Source: Megalonaias nervosa (taxonomy: Eukaryota > Mollusca > Bivalvia > Unionida > Unionidae). Taken from it: a DNA stretch of 64,000 bases. Positions within the stretch are counted from its first letter, which is position 1, and each line of letters opens with the position of its first letter. Made by a program: the position numbers and the translations under genes. Below are positions 36,601-50,347 of this stretch, piece by piece. A model generated the notes under the pieces. It was given only the letters and a program-made list of their open reading frames with translations. It was not told the origin of the DNA and made no database searches. The stretch covers positions 1 through 64,000 of the forward strand of contig JAECUM010003215.1 of the NCBI GenBank assembly GCA_016617855.1, given 5' to 3'.

Positions 36601-39600
36601 CTGTCATTGCACAGAGAATCAAGTGAACAGTATTAGGTCCAGATCTGTCATTCCACAGAGAATCATGTGAACAGTATTAGGCCTAGATCTGTCATTCCAC
36701 AGAGAATCATGTGAACAGTATTAGGCCTAGATCTGTAATTACACAATGTGCCAGAGAATCACCAATATATATTGTTTACTTGTAATGATATATTAAAGAC
36801 AGTATAGATCTTTCATTCTAGTAAGTCACAGAAGAATGGGGTCCAAGCCAGTTCCATCTGGATGCCAATTCATACATATCTAATTATAGTAATCTCTCAC
36901 TATAGCGCTGTTCAAGGCAGCCATAAAAGTGTACTGTATATATGAGATCACCCTATACTCGGCTACATTATATTGTGATCCATCACTACAACGGTTAAAA
37001 TATGCTGTTCAAGTGTCCCTTGTTATATGTTAGGTCACCTTGTACTGAGGTATTATTATATTGTTATTCCTCAATATAACACCTTTCCTCAGTATAACAC
37101 CTAAGGTATACTGAATGTGATGTAACCTTATAATGGGTTACATCACATTATGATAACTTACTATAGCATCATTCAAAAGAGCCCTAAAAGTGTACCACAT
37201 ATATGAGGTCACCTTATAATGGGGTACATTACATTGTGATCCCTCACTAAAACACCATTCACAAAGAGCCCTAAAAGTATACCATATATATGAGATCAGC
37301 TTATAATAGGGGTACATTACATTGTGATCCCTCACTAAAACACCATTCAAAAGAGCCCTAAAAGTATACCATATATATGAGATCAGCTTATAATGGGGGT
37401 ACATTACATTGTGATCCCTCATTATAGCACCATTCAAAAGAGTCCTAAAAGTTTACCATATATAAATGAGGTCACTTTATAATGGGGGTACATTACATTG
37501 TGATCCATCAGTATAGCATCATCCATAAACATTTATTGTATATATGATGCTACTTTATACTGAGGTAGATTAAACAGTGATCCCTCACTGTAATGCATTT
37601 CATTGTAGCCATAAAAACATACAGTATAATGTGGAAGGTTGTACTGTCTGGAGGTACATTAAACAGGATTTCTCATTATAATGCAATTCAGGTTAGACAT
37701 ACAAGTGTACATTGTATGTGAGGATACTTTATACTGGGGTACATTATAGAGTAATCTCTCCCTCTCTCTATAATCCTGTTTAAGGCAGTCATATGAGTGT
37801 ACCATCTTAAATGTGAGGTCATTTTATGCAGTGATATACTATACTATCATATTGCCATCATATAATGTAGTGGGATCAAAAGGAGACTGTTATATAGCAA
37901 TTCCTTATTCGGAGGGTCCACTTTACAGTGTGCTTTTAAAATCAGGAAGGTAAAATCAAATCAAAATGGCAGCAGATTACTGTCTAGTGTCAAGTTCAGT
38001 ATGTATGTTTCTGGCTGATATCAAACTAGAATGCCTAGTCCAGAATGCCTAGTCTGGATTTGATTGACTACATTGTTGCTTAGCCATCTACTACAACCTT
38101 GGATCAGTTTTTGCAACAAATAGGAAACCAGTCTTAGCATGTCCAACTGCTGATGCCCTCAAGAATTTTATTTCTTCTTGTAAAAAGCAGATAACACATT
38201 ATGCATTATGTCATAGTTTAAAAATGTATTGAATGTAAGCAGGATTTAATGGAAATAGCAGTTTCATTAAACTGCTTCTGATCATTGTTCAGGTGGAAGA
38301 AGCAGACTGAGGGTTTAATGGGCATAATGGTGGGCACTGGAGGGCATAATGGTGGGCACTAGAGGGCATAATGGTGGACAATAGAGGGCAAGATGGAGGG
38401 CACTAGAGGACATGATGGTGGGCACTAGAGGGTAGGATGGAGGGCACTAGAGGACATGATGGTGGGCACTAGAGGGCATTATATTAGGTATTAAAGGGCA
38501 GGATGGTAGTTAGAGGACAGGTTGGAGGGCAGTCGAGGGCAGGATGGTAGGTACTAGTGTGCAGGATAGAGGGCACCAGAGGGCAGGATGGTGAAGTGAG
38601 GTGGGCAGTTAAGGCAGATGGGGTCACTAGAGGCCATGATGGAGGGAACTAGGGGTGGTTGAGGACATATAGATATGGTAATGAAAATACAAGTAAAGAG
38701 GCAGATGGGTCAGGCATACAGAGCAGAGAAGGCCACCCTTGTTTTTCTATATACAGGAAGTTGGACTTTTGTATCTTGTCTGTAAATTGTAAGTATCATG
38801 TATTTATTGCTGATGTCTCTTAAATGAATTTAGTTTGTGTGGAAGGAACATGGGGACCAAACTGTGACAGGAAGTGTAACTGCAGTGGTTATGGCACATG
38901 TAGCACTGTGGATGGAAGATGCATGTGTGCAGCAGGTAAGAGTTAATGCCAATTGCTTCTGATATTAGAGTGTTGAGATATAAATCTGTATAAAAAAACA
39001 AGTTGAGTGATATTAAATATTCCATATACAGTTGGAAGCAAGTATCCTATTGTATCATCCACTGAGTAGAAGGAAACTTCAAGGACAATGACAAACTAAA
39101 GATTCTGTTTATCTTAAAACTGCAAAGGCATTTCTCTGACACTGTAGTATGCAGTCATGAAGTTTGATGTGCATGTTTATTTTGGAGGATATACAGTTTT
39201 CACAATGGGCAAAATTAGGTTACAGTTACATATTTCTCATGCTCATTGCTCACATGCTTTTGTATTTGTCTCAGTTACTCACTTTTATATATATACAGTC
39301 ATGAAACTTGGTTTGTGAATCTTGATAGATGCTATTTAAAATGGGCAAAAATAGATATTACAGGTAACAACTTTTCATGCTCATTGATTACATGCTTTTG
39401 CATTTGTCTCAGTTACTCACTTTTATATGTACAGTCATGAAACTTGGTATGTATAACCTGATAGATGCTATTCACCATGGGTAAAAACAGATTACAGTGA
39501 CCTCATTTTCTTTCTAGATACTTTGCAATAATTTTGGTGTTAGAGGCATAACAATATGAAACTTTCGTTATTCTGTGACATTGCTATGTATCATGTTGTG

Positions 39601-42600
39601 TTATAACATGGCATGATATATGTATAGTATATAACTTATGGTATTAAAAAGGTAAAGATTGTTGCTTTTTTTAAAGATTTTTATTAAACATTTTGATAAT
39701 ATTTTGTACATCTCTGTGATGAGGTATCTATACTATTCGCACACCCTCCCCCCTACTGATTTCAAAAATGAAAAACATCAAGGATATAAAAAATGCATAA
39801 ATTTTACTCATTTTGTTCATTGATTTATAACCTGAATGTCACCAAGGGTCCCCTAACAATGTCGAGTTGTTGACGTTTCAATGCAAATGGAAGTTCCCAA
39901 TGTAAACAAGCAGTCAGATTGCTTGCCATCTACTTGTCATTTCTAGAATAGTCTATGTCAGTAAAAACTGTGTTATCCGTGTCCAATATTTGCAGTATCT
40001 AGTTATATTTCTAACACAAATTAAACAAAAATTAGGAAGAAGTCTTGTGTATATGTGTTCATAGAGATATAAATCCCAAATTTAGATAGTGAACTCCATC
40101 ACATCTAATGCTTGAAAACATACACTGGCCAAAGCAAATATGGTGACCATGTTGCTCAAGAAACTCCCATTTGATTTGAATCACCAGCAAGCTGACAATG
40201 TTGGGAACCTCTGGCAACATTCAAGTACAAAATTATAAATCATGATTGAAATGACTAAGCTTTGTGCATTTTTTATATCCTTAATGCCTTCTGTGTTTAA
40301 AATCAGTAGGGATATACAAACAAACAGGATGTATGAAAATTCTAAATGCTAACTGTTTAATGTCCATGTAGAATTTATAACTTACCTCCAGTATGTCTTG
40401 ATGTTTGCTATTTCTTTACAGTATTATTGCTTTAAATGTGTTTATTAGAATTTTGATATCTTTATTTCATATAGTTTTCATATTTACTTAATTACAATTT
40501 TCATATTTGCTTATCTGTCATTGTCTTCCAGGTTATACAGGAGAAAACTGTCAAACTACATGCTACAATTCTTTTGGAGTGAACTGTCAGATTCCATGTG
40601 CATGTCAGAATGGAGCAAAATGTGATCATGTGACAGGAGCATGTACCTGTGCCCCTGGATTTTATGGACCTTTGTGAGTAGTATTCCTTGCATTCCATTT
40701 GAAGAGAGCTGTCTGCATACAATGTCTGTGCATGGATGTATGTGCATTATTTAGTGTTGTCATGCTACTATTCACACCAACCAGGCTATTATTATACACA
40801 CCAACCAGGCTATTTTTATTCACACTAACCAGACTATTTATATTCAAACCAACCAAGCTATTATTATTTACAGCAACTAGACTATTATTATTCACACTAT
40901 CCATGCTATTATTATTCACACTAACCAGGCTATTATTATCCACACCACTCAGGCTATTATTATTTGCACCAACCAGGCTATTATTATTCAGACCAATCAA
41001 GCTATTATTATTCTAACCAACCAAGCTATTAGTATTCTAACCAACCAAGCTATTAGTATTCACACCAAGCAGCCTATTAATATTGACATTAACCAGGCTA
41101 TTATTATTTACACTAACCAGGCTATTATTATTCCCACTAACCAGGCTGTCATTATTCACACCAACCAGGCTATTATTATTCCCACCAACCAGGCTAATAT
41201 TATTGACACTAACCAGACTATTGTTATTCACACCAACCAGGCTATTATTATTTACACTAACCAGGTTATTATTATTCACACTAACCAGGCTGTCATTATT
41301 CACACTAACCAGGCTATTATTATTCCCACCAACCAGACTATTATTATTCAGACTAACAAGGCTATTATTATTCCCACCAACCAGGCTATTATTATCCACA
41401 CCATCCAGGCTATTATTATTCACACCAACCAGGGTATTATTATTATTCAAGCCAAACAGGCTATAATTATTCACACCAACCAGCTTATTATTCACACTAA
41501 CCAGGCTATTATTATTCACACCAACCAGGTCATATTTATTCACACCAACCAGGTTATTATTATCGGCATTAACCAAGTTATTATTATTTACACTAACCAG
41601 GCTATTATTATTCACACTAACCAGGCTATTATTATTCACACACTAACCAGGCTATTATTATTCACACTAACCAGGCTATTATTATTCACACCAACCTGGC
41701 TATATATCATTAATGCCAACCAGACTATTATTATTAACACTAACCAGGCTATTATTATTCAAACCAACCAGGCTATTATTATTCACTCTAGCAAGCTTTT
41801 TTAAACTTATACATTAAATACTACCAATGCAGTGCTCAACAAATCTAATAGCCTGACGTCCAGGGCCCCTCTAATTTTAGATTGGGCCCATCCTGTATTC
41901 TAAGTGAGGTGCCCTTTGAGCTTGTCAAAAAATTTTTAATTTGCCTTAGGAAGGTTTAATTGCACTGATGAAATGTGTAAATGTATTTTCAAGATGCTGA
42001 TATACCTGCCATAACATGGCGCAATCTAAATCAGATCACCACTGTCCTACGTGAAATTGAGAACTGAGTTTTATCAAAATGAAGCATCGCGTGTCATGCC
42101 AAAAATATGATTTTGTACTCCAAACCCCCTGACATGGTCAGTTTTTGAGAAAACTCAATTTTCAGTAATCTTCAAAAATTGTAAAATAAAAAACCCACCA
42201 CTTTCAGTATATGCCCATTACATGTAGCATGTTTAAATGATGGCCATGATTAGAGCTGATGTAAAACTATACCTTGGGCAGATTAAATAGTGGCAATTAA
42301 AAGCAAAGAGGTCAGGTTTAATCCAATTGGCTGACAAGAGCTAGTGTAGATGTGTTTGAAGGCTGCAGTGGGTGAGCCCATTGTGCTGAAATGCATAGGT
42401 AGGATCAGAAAGTGGAGCAAACCATTATAGGTAAATCAAAGAGATGCTAGATGTGTGCACAAGAATAAAAGTTATTACATATCATTGCCTTGAATGAGAA
42501 TGTTTAAGCCATATGTATTATATTTTTGACAAGTTTGTGAACAGTGGCAATGTTTCTTTGAAGTATCAGCAAAGCCCAAAAACTAAATTTCAGAGCTCTT

Positions 42601-43301
42601 GGTTGATGGAGTTTTACTTTGTGACATATGCTAGCCAAAAACATGAAAATGATAAGGGACACATCTACGTACGTTAACTCGGTTCTGACCAGGATTCACT
42701 CAGAGAATCCAGCAGAGAAGATTGAACACCAGGACCATCCAGTCCCTGGTGAGGGTAGTGATGAATGCTGAAAATTACCTTCAAACTCCTATGAACCCTA
42801 TTGAATTTATATTTGAATTGTAGCTACTATTGCAATGTTGTGTGAAAATATTGAAAAAGGGGAAATTTTGGGCATGTGGAAATTGGAGTCCAGGCTTGTG
42901 GAATTTCAGTCAGGGCTTCTGAGTTTATTTAAGTCACCAGTCCTGGGCCTATGTCTAAAATAAATTGTCTTTGATCACTTCAGTGCCAACATATACATTT
43001 TTACTTGTAACCACTCCTAGTGGATGGCAAAACAAACCTTAAATCTGCAAACAAATAACATCTCTTAAAGTGTTTGCCAGTTTAAGAGAAGCATGTTTTG
43101 CTAATTGACTGTCAAAATTTGCATATACTGTTACCAAAACTATTGTTAAACTATTTGTTTAATCTAATTTAGGAGTATGTCATTTAGAATTTATAATTGA
43201 TGATTTTAAGCAGTTGCACACCAACTTAATTATTTTATGGCACAGAAAAAAGTATTTAGTAAATCAGTCATTCATGACTGACAATGCATGTGTCATTACA
43301 G

Positions 43302-43366
<65 letters not shown>

Positions 43367-43655
43367 TAATGAATCATCAATAACCATACAATTTATCAAT
43401 TTTCTGCCTGAGATTGGTGACCATGTAATGTGGTAAAATCAGTTCTCATGCGCTAATAATTATATCCTTGACCATAAGAATCAGTTTACCAAACATTCTT
43501 ACTTCCTTTCATTTTTTTAATATTAGGAAATTACATTGGATACACTTGCTATTTGTTGACAGTATCTTGATATAGCACACAAATTAGTGACTGCTTTGGC
43601 TGCTGAAAAGTACTTTTTACTGACTGTGACCAAAGCTTTGCTTGTCACAAGCTCT

Positions 43656-43706
<51 letters not shown>

Positions 43707-46700
43707 TGACAAAATATATTTGATCCTTAACAAAAGCAATAACAATACATATACAAAATATCATTTCACTTTTTCTTTGTGCATTTGCAGTTTCTTGTAA
43801 TTATAAATATTTTACATTTTTCCAGCTTTTAGCCAGTTATTTTATTTCTCTAACAAAAACTATGGATCTGTGTAGTGATTCTAGATTTCAAGATTTTCAT
43901 ACATATATAAAAAAAATCACAAATGCAAGCAAGCATGGTTTATATATCTGAGAAATGTCTAGAAAAGTTGACTGAAACACATCCGTAGCTATTATTTCAT
44001 TACACAGTAGAAAGGGAAATGACAGCATTATTGTTTATTTTGGAATAACAGGACCTTCAGAGTATATAACTGGAATGGAGTTTTTCATCAATTTTCCAAA
44101 GTCATTTGGGAAACATGTTTGCAGTTCTATTTGTTGTTTATTGCTCTACATTTTGCAATTTGCATCTGTACTTTATGTTCATATTCAGCATTTTATTTCC
44201 ATTAATACTGCATTCACTTGGTGTTAATTTTGCATTCACTCAGTGTTCATTTTGCATTCACTCAGTGTTCATTTTGCATTTACTTGGTGTTCATTTGGCA
44301 TCCACTCAGCGCATTCATTTTACATTCCTTTCAATCACTCATCATGATTCGTTGTTAGAGTTTTGGGTTTAAGTTTTGTCATGTCAGATGTGTGATGACT
44401 AATTCATCACAATTTGCATAATAATAAGACAAAACAGTGCTTCCAGTGGAACCCATGTCTGATAGCCTGGTAATTCTGAATAATCAATGTTGTAAATTTT
44501 ATGTATAGGTTGCCTAGTTTTCATTTGGTGAAAAAATTGAAATGCATTTTTTTTTCTTCCTGCAGGTGTCATCTGGTATGCCCTCCTGGAACCCATGGGG
44601 ACAGTTGTCAGAACAAGTGCCTGTGTCAAAATGGAGGACAATGCCATCCTGTGACTGGAACATGTAACTGTACACAGGTCTTTGGATATACTGTAAGTAC
44701 TTTGCTGTTTTCATTTTAACAAATTTTAAGTTTTGATATGCAGTATAATTCTCACTTATTTTTTGCATAACATTTTGCCAGAGAAAATAGACATTAAAAA
44801 AAATGTTCAGGCGATGGAAGGCTGAGATTTATTTCAAAAAAAATTTCAAGCCCTCAAAAAAAAGAAAATTTTTGCTTTGATTTGAAGCAAAAAAATCTAT
44901 TATATCAAAATATAATAAATAAAAAAATATATTAGTCAAAAAAAGTATACAGTGGTCCCCCTCTTATACGGCCACCCCTTCTGCACTGGGAAAGTGGCCT
45001 TATAAGATGGGTGGCCTTTCCAGAGGGGGACTATATTTGTGAGATGTGTATGTATATGTGTATACAGTAGGAAAGCTACTATATAACTTAGAGCAGTTAA
45101 TGTATTCATTTAAAAGTGGCATTAATTATTAAAATGTTCATCCTGTTTTAAAAACAGTTATTTCAAGGTAATAGAAATTAATAGTTCTTATTCTTAGGCA
45201 TGAAATGTAAGTGGGATATTGTTGACATGCGCACTACAAAACTATTGAAAAATGTTATTTAAATCTTGGTTCATGCATTATTTCGTATTTAAAATTATTC
45301 TCTTTCCATTTACTCCATTTTCCCACTGCTATGGAATATTCTTCTTATCTGTTACGATCTTGTTTATTTGAGTCTTCCTAACATAAAATCTTTTGGTAAG
45401 TGAACTCTCCCCATTGTTGTCAAGTCGAATAACATTGACTTTTTCTTCTAAAGCATTATTTCTTCGTATATGTGATGACATGTTAAAGTTTTGTAATGAT
45501 TTATTCCTATGTTGCTAATTGTACAGTACTGCAATTTAATTTTGCAGACGAAACTTTTGTACGTGAAACACCTTCTCATAAAGGAAGTGATACATGTACT
45601 GTCGTGTGATTTTTATCTGGTGCCCTGTTTTGTTCAAAGTTGATTGTTTCTGTGTGTATGTGTTAATCTGCAAAATCTATTTTTAGCCTATCTGACCATG
45701 TTATGATCTTGACAATTACCTTGGTCATAATTGTACAAAAAAAAATCTGCTGTGCGAAGCCCAAAGTTCTATCAAAACATTAAAACATTGTTGACTCCAT
45801 TTCTATTTAACCATGTTATGATCTTGACAATTACGTCCAGTTGTAATCGTCAATTAAAAAAAAAAATCTGCTGTGTGAAAAACAAAGCCCTATCAAAACA
45901 TTGCTGATCCCATTTCCTGCAAATTTCAGTGTTAATGATACAATAATAACATTAGTGCTACATGTACTTTAGCCAACACTTCTTTCAGTAATGAAAACAC
46001 AACATCTGGAAACGGACATCAGGAAAGATAATTGGATTACTTACCTTACCGTAATTAAATATTGGTTCTGGATAAATATTTATAATAAAATGTGTCCACT
46101 TGTGGGGGGTAAATTTTACATTTGTGCACCAATATGTTGGCTGCTGGTCACATTAGAGGGGTGGCCTTTCTTGAGGGGTACTTTTGAACACAAACTCATT
46201 GGTGCCAAGGGGGACCACTATATTAGTTGAAAAAAATATCTTGAGGTAAAAGAAAACATAATATCCCAGTTCTAAAGAAAATCACATCCCCTCACCTACT
46301 GAAAATTAAATTTTCAATCCATGTTTTTCACTAGAAGTCAGTGAAATGTCATTCTGTTATTTCAAGGTTATCCTGTTCATAAAATAAACATGTTTGTGCT
46401 AATTATCAGTGTACAATGTGATTAAATACTACACATACAAAAAAACCTCTGTACATTGATTGCACACTACACATGCAAGAAAATAATCTGTACAGTGTGT
46501 TTACATACTACACATGCAAAAAAATCTGTGTACAGTGTGTTTAAATACTACACATGGAAAATAATCTGAGTACAGCATGTTTACGTACTACACATAGAAA
46601 CAAATAATCTGTATACAGTGTGTTTACATACTACACATGGAAAATAATCTGTGTACAGTGTGTTTACATACTTCACTGGAAAATAATCTGTGCACAGTGT

Positions 46701-49700
46701 GTTTACGTACTACACATAGAAACAAATAATCTGTGTACAGTGTTTACATACTACACATACCAACAATCATTACATAATCCAGTAATTAGTGATTATTAAA
46801 CAAAGATTGCTTCTACAGTTCATTGGTTGCATAATGGTCAACAATTTCCTGACATTTAGTCATGGATATATATAGGATATGCTAGTAATGTCTGTATATC
46901 AGGAGTCAAATTTGATGACAAATGAAAAGAAATGAATTTTGAGCAATTTATCTAACTGTCAAAAATATTCAAATAAATGGTGTTTATTTAAGTGAGATTT
47001 ATTGTTCTCGTATCTGTATGTATTTTCACACTGTGTAGTTCCAACTTAGTTGGAAATACTTGGCAAAATGTTTGACAAGGTTTGTAGTGTAAGAAATGGT
47101 CCTTCATTGAACTTTTATGATTATTTATAAAAAACTTATTTTTAATTTAAGCATTGTCTTGTTGTTGTTCAAAGACATTAACAGTGTCTAAAGAATGTTC
47201 TTTAGAATTTTGCCATAGCAAGAACGGGTATGATTAATCAATAATTAGCCAGATCTGTAGTAAGTTTCAACAATAAGTGAATTAGTCTTGTATGGTAACA
47301 CATATCTGCACTGTGATCCAGTTAAAAAAAAATAACATTTCTAGTTTTCTGTTTCTTGCTTCTTAAAATGATTACTTCATAGAGTAATTCAAGAAATAAT
47401 ACAAATTTCAGAACAAAAATTAAATAAAGCGAAGGAACAAAATGCTATATAAAGATTCATCACTTTCAATATATGTTAAGTATTCATTGAAAAAAATAAT
47501 ATTCTTTGCAGTGCAGAATATGATCTTTGTACAGGTGAAGAACATGAATGTCATGCTATGCACAAGATTTCCTTGACATTGTACAATATTGTTGTTCTTC
47601 TCACATATGTCTCCACTTCAGTTTTGAGAACTGCCAGTCAATACATGCAGTACAATAGTATACATGTCTAAAACTGGGTTTGTTTCACCTAGGCCTTGTT
47701 GATTTCATTTTGTCCTGTAATTTCAGTGTGTCCATTGCAAGGAACCATGCCCAGATAACATGTGGGGCTTACCTATTTCATTTTGTCCTGTAATTTCAGT
47801 GTGCCAATTGCAATGAACCATGCCCAGATAACAAGTGGGGCTTGTCTATTTCATTTTGTCCTGTAATTTCAGTGTGCCAATTGCAATGAACCATGTCCAG
47901 ATAACAAGTGGGTCTTGTCTATTTCACTGTGTTCTGTAATTTCAGTGTGCCAATTGCAATGAACCATGCCTGATAACAAGTGGGGCTTGTCTATTTCATT
48001 GTGTTCTGTAATTTCAGTGTGCCAATTGCAATGAGCCATGCCTGGATAACACCTGGGAATTGTCTATTTCATTTTGTCCTGTAATTTCATTGTGCCTGTT
48101 ACGATGAACCATGTCCAGATGACACCTGGGCCTTGTCTATTTCATTTTGTCCTGTAATTTCAGAGTGCCTGTTACAATGAACCATGTCCAGATGACACCT
48201 GGGCCTTGTTTCTTTCATTTTGTCCTGTAATTTCAGGGTGCCTATTGCAATGAACCATGCCCAGATAACAAGTGGGGTTTCAACTGTAACAGTACATGTC
48301 CTGTTTGTTATAATGGAAAGTGTAAACGGTCAACAGGAAAATGTGAATGTTACTTTGGGTATGGAGGAGATGAGTAAGTAATTTAACAGTGGTTATCATC
48401 AATAACTTCCATTCTTACTTTAAAAAACTTTAATTATAGTCCTAGAGAAAATTAGTAAGTGAAGAAAGGAGGGGATTTTGTTATTGTTTGTTTGTTTGTT
48501 TGTCAGATATGATAATTAAAGGAACATTTAATGCTTTACAGACACTAATATCTTTTAAAATTTCTAAATATGAACTTATTCTAATTTTATAGTATGATAT
48601 TTCTTAAGTTTAATCATCCAGTTCAATGACATGGTGAACACCTCCTTGGGAAGGACCTTTGTACTTACATGACGTTTAGAAGTACTTGTCTACATTTATA
48701 ATTGAAACCTATTAAAAAGGACACATATCCATACAGGATGATTTTTGTCATCTTTTTAATATGCTTTGAACAGAGGTTTTACTGTACTTTTTGTTATGAT
48801 GCCAATGTTTTTGGCCACATTCCTTTTCTCCTGTGCAGACATTTTTACTGAAAAATGCTTCAGAAAATTCTTAACTTTCTTACTTTGTTGCAGGAGGTAC
48901 AACTGTACATAACAATAGGTAGTTTATAATTTAGTGCTTTGAGATGTATTCAGTAGCATACAATAGTTCTGCCTGATTTACCAGTACTGTATGTACATGC
49001 TTACAAGTTGAGTCCAACTGCAAACAACATTAACCCTAATCTGTCATGGCATGAGACACTTGCTGATCAAGGTCTGTGTTGTTTGTTCTACTGCCTACTC
49101 TTTTCAACCTGTGTATAGTCAGATCTGCCAGTACATTATGTGATGGAAGACCTGGGTCTGTACAGTTGGCAGTTGTAAGCAAGTGTATGCAGTATTTACA
49201 TTTTCTATGAAGCCTTGACAACATACAACTCTGTATACAATTTCTGTCAATCATTAAGTTTTAACGTTTTAGTTATTTGTACTTCCTAGGTTGCTCATTG
49301 TTAAAATTACGAAATATTCAAATTCTTAAATTAAAATGCCCAATATTTATGTTCTTAAAATGATATTATTTTGAATAATTAAATTTTAGCAAATCCCAGA
49401 TTTTAACATTCCTTGTTCTGCCTAATAAATACACGTGCCAGAATAAACAGCCATCTAACCCTATTTTAAGTATAGGGAAGTGTCTGCCTTTGACTTGGAT
49501 TGTGAAATTGATCCTTTAACTGTCGTATTTTACACACAAGATATCAACAGATAGACACATTCAAAACAAAACGTGATATTACAGGTGTCATGCCATGTGA
49601 TCCTTTCCAGTTCTACTCAATGCACATATATAGTTTGGCAAGGGACAATGATATGGGAACATGCAGTGTTCAGTTCCCAAAGCATGAGTCATGTTTCTGT

Positions 49701-50292
49701 TTTTGTCTTCAGAGAAATAAATCAACAACAGAGAACTATAAAGAACCAAAAGGTGCACTGATAAAGAACAAGATCTTTTAGCTGTTTGGGTCTTAATAGA
49801 GATGCACTTCTCGTTGATTTTGACAAGCCAGGTGTGCTATTTGGCAGACATAAATTGACATGCCCTCCTCACTGATTTTCACAAGCCGGGTGTGCCTATT
49901 TGGCAGACATAAATTGACATGCCCTCCTCACTGATTTTCACAAGCCAGGTGTGCCTATTTGGCAGACATGAATTGACATGCCCTCCTCACTGATTTTCAC
50001 AAGTCAGGTATTCATATTTTGCAGACTGCAATTAGACATGCCCTCTTTAATGATTTTCACAAACTAGGTGTGCCTATTTGTTAGATGTAACTAGACATTC
50101 CCTCCTCAGTGATATTTGCAAGCTAGGTGTGCCTATTTGGCAGACGTAAATAGACATGCCCTCACTGATTTTCTCAAGCCAGGTGTGCCTATTTGGTAGA
50201 CATAAATAAATGTGCCTTACACACTGATTTTTACAATCAAGGTATGCCTATTTGGCAGAAAATTGTATTAGTGACATAAAACAAGAACAATA

Positions 50293-50347
<55 letters not shown>

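Noticed and set aside
41037..41639. A 200-codon open frame on the - strand with repeating NNNSLVSV units, and a 127-codon + strand partner
   Set aside because: Both are produced by the 24-bp intronic minisatellite, whose period is a multiple of three.
44671..44692. An earlier exon 7 donor at CACAG|GTCTTT
   Set aside because: It is weaker and would put exon 8 out of frame; ATACT|GTAAGT keeps the frame and the GYTG motif.
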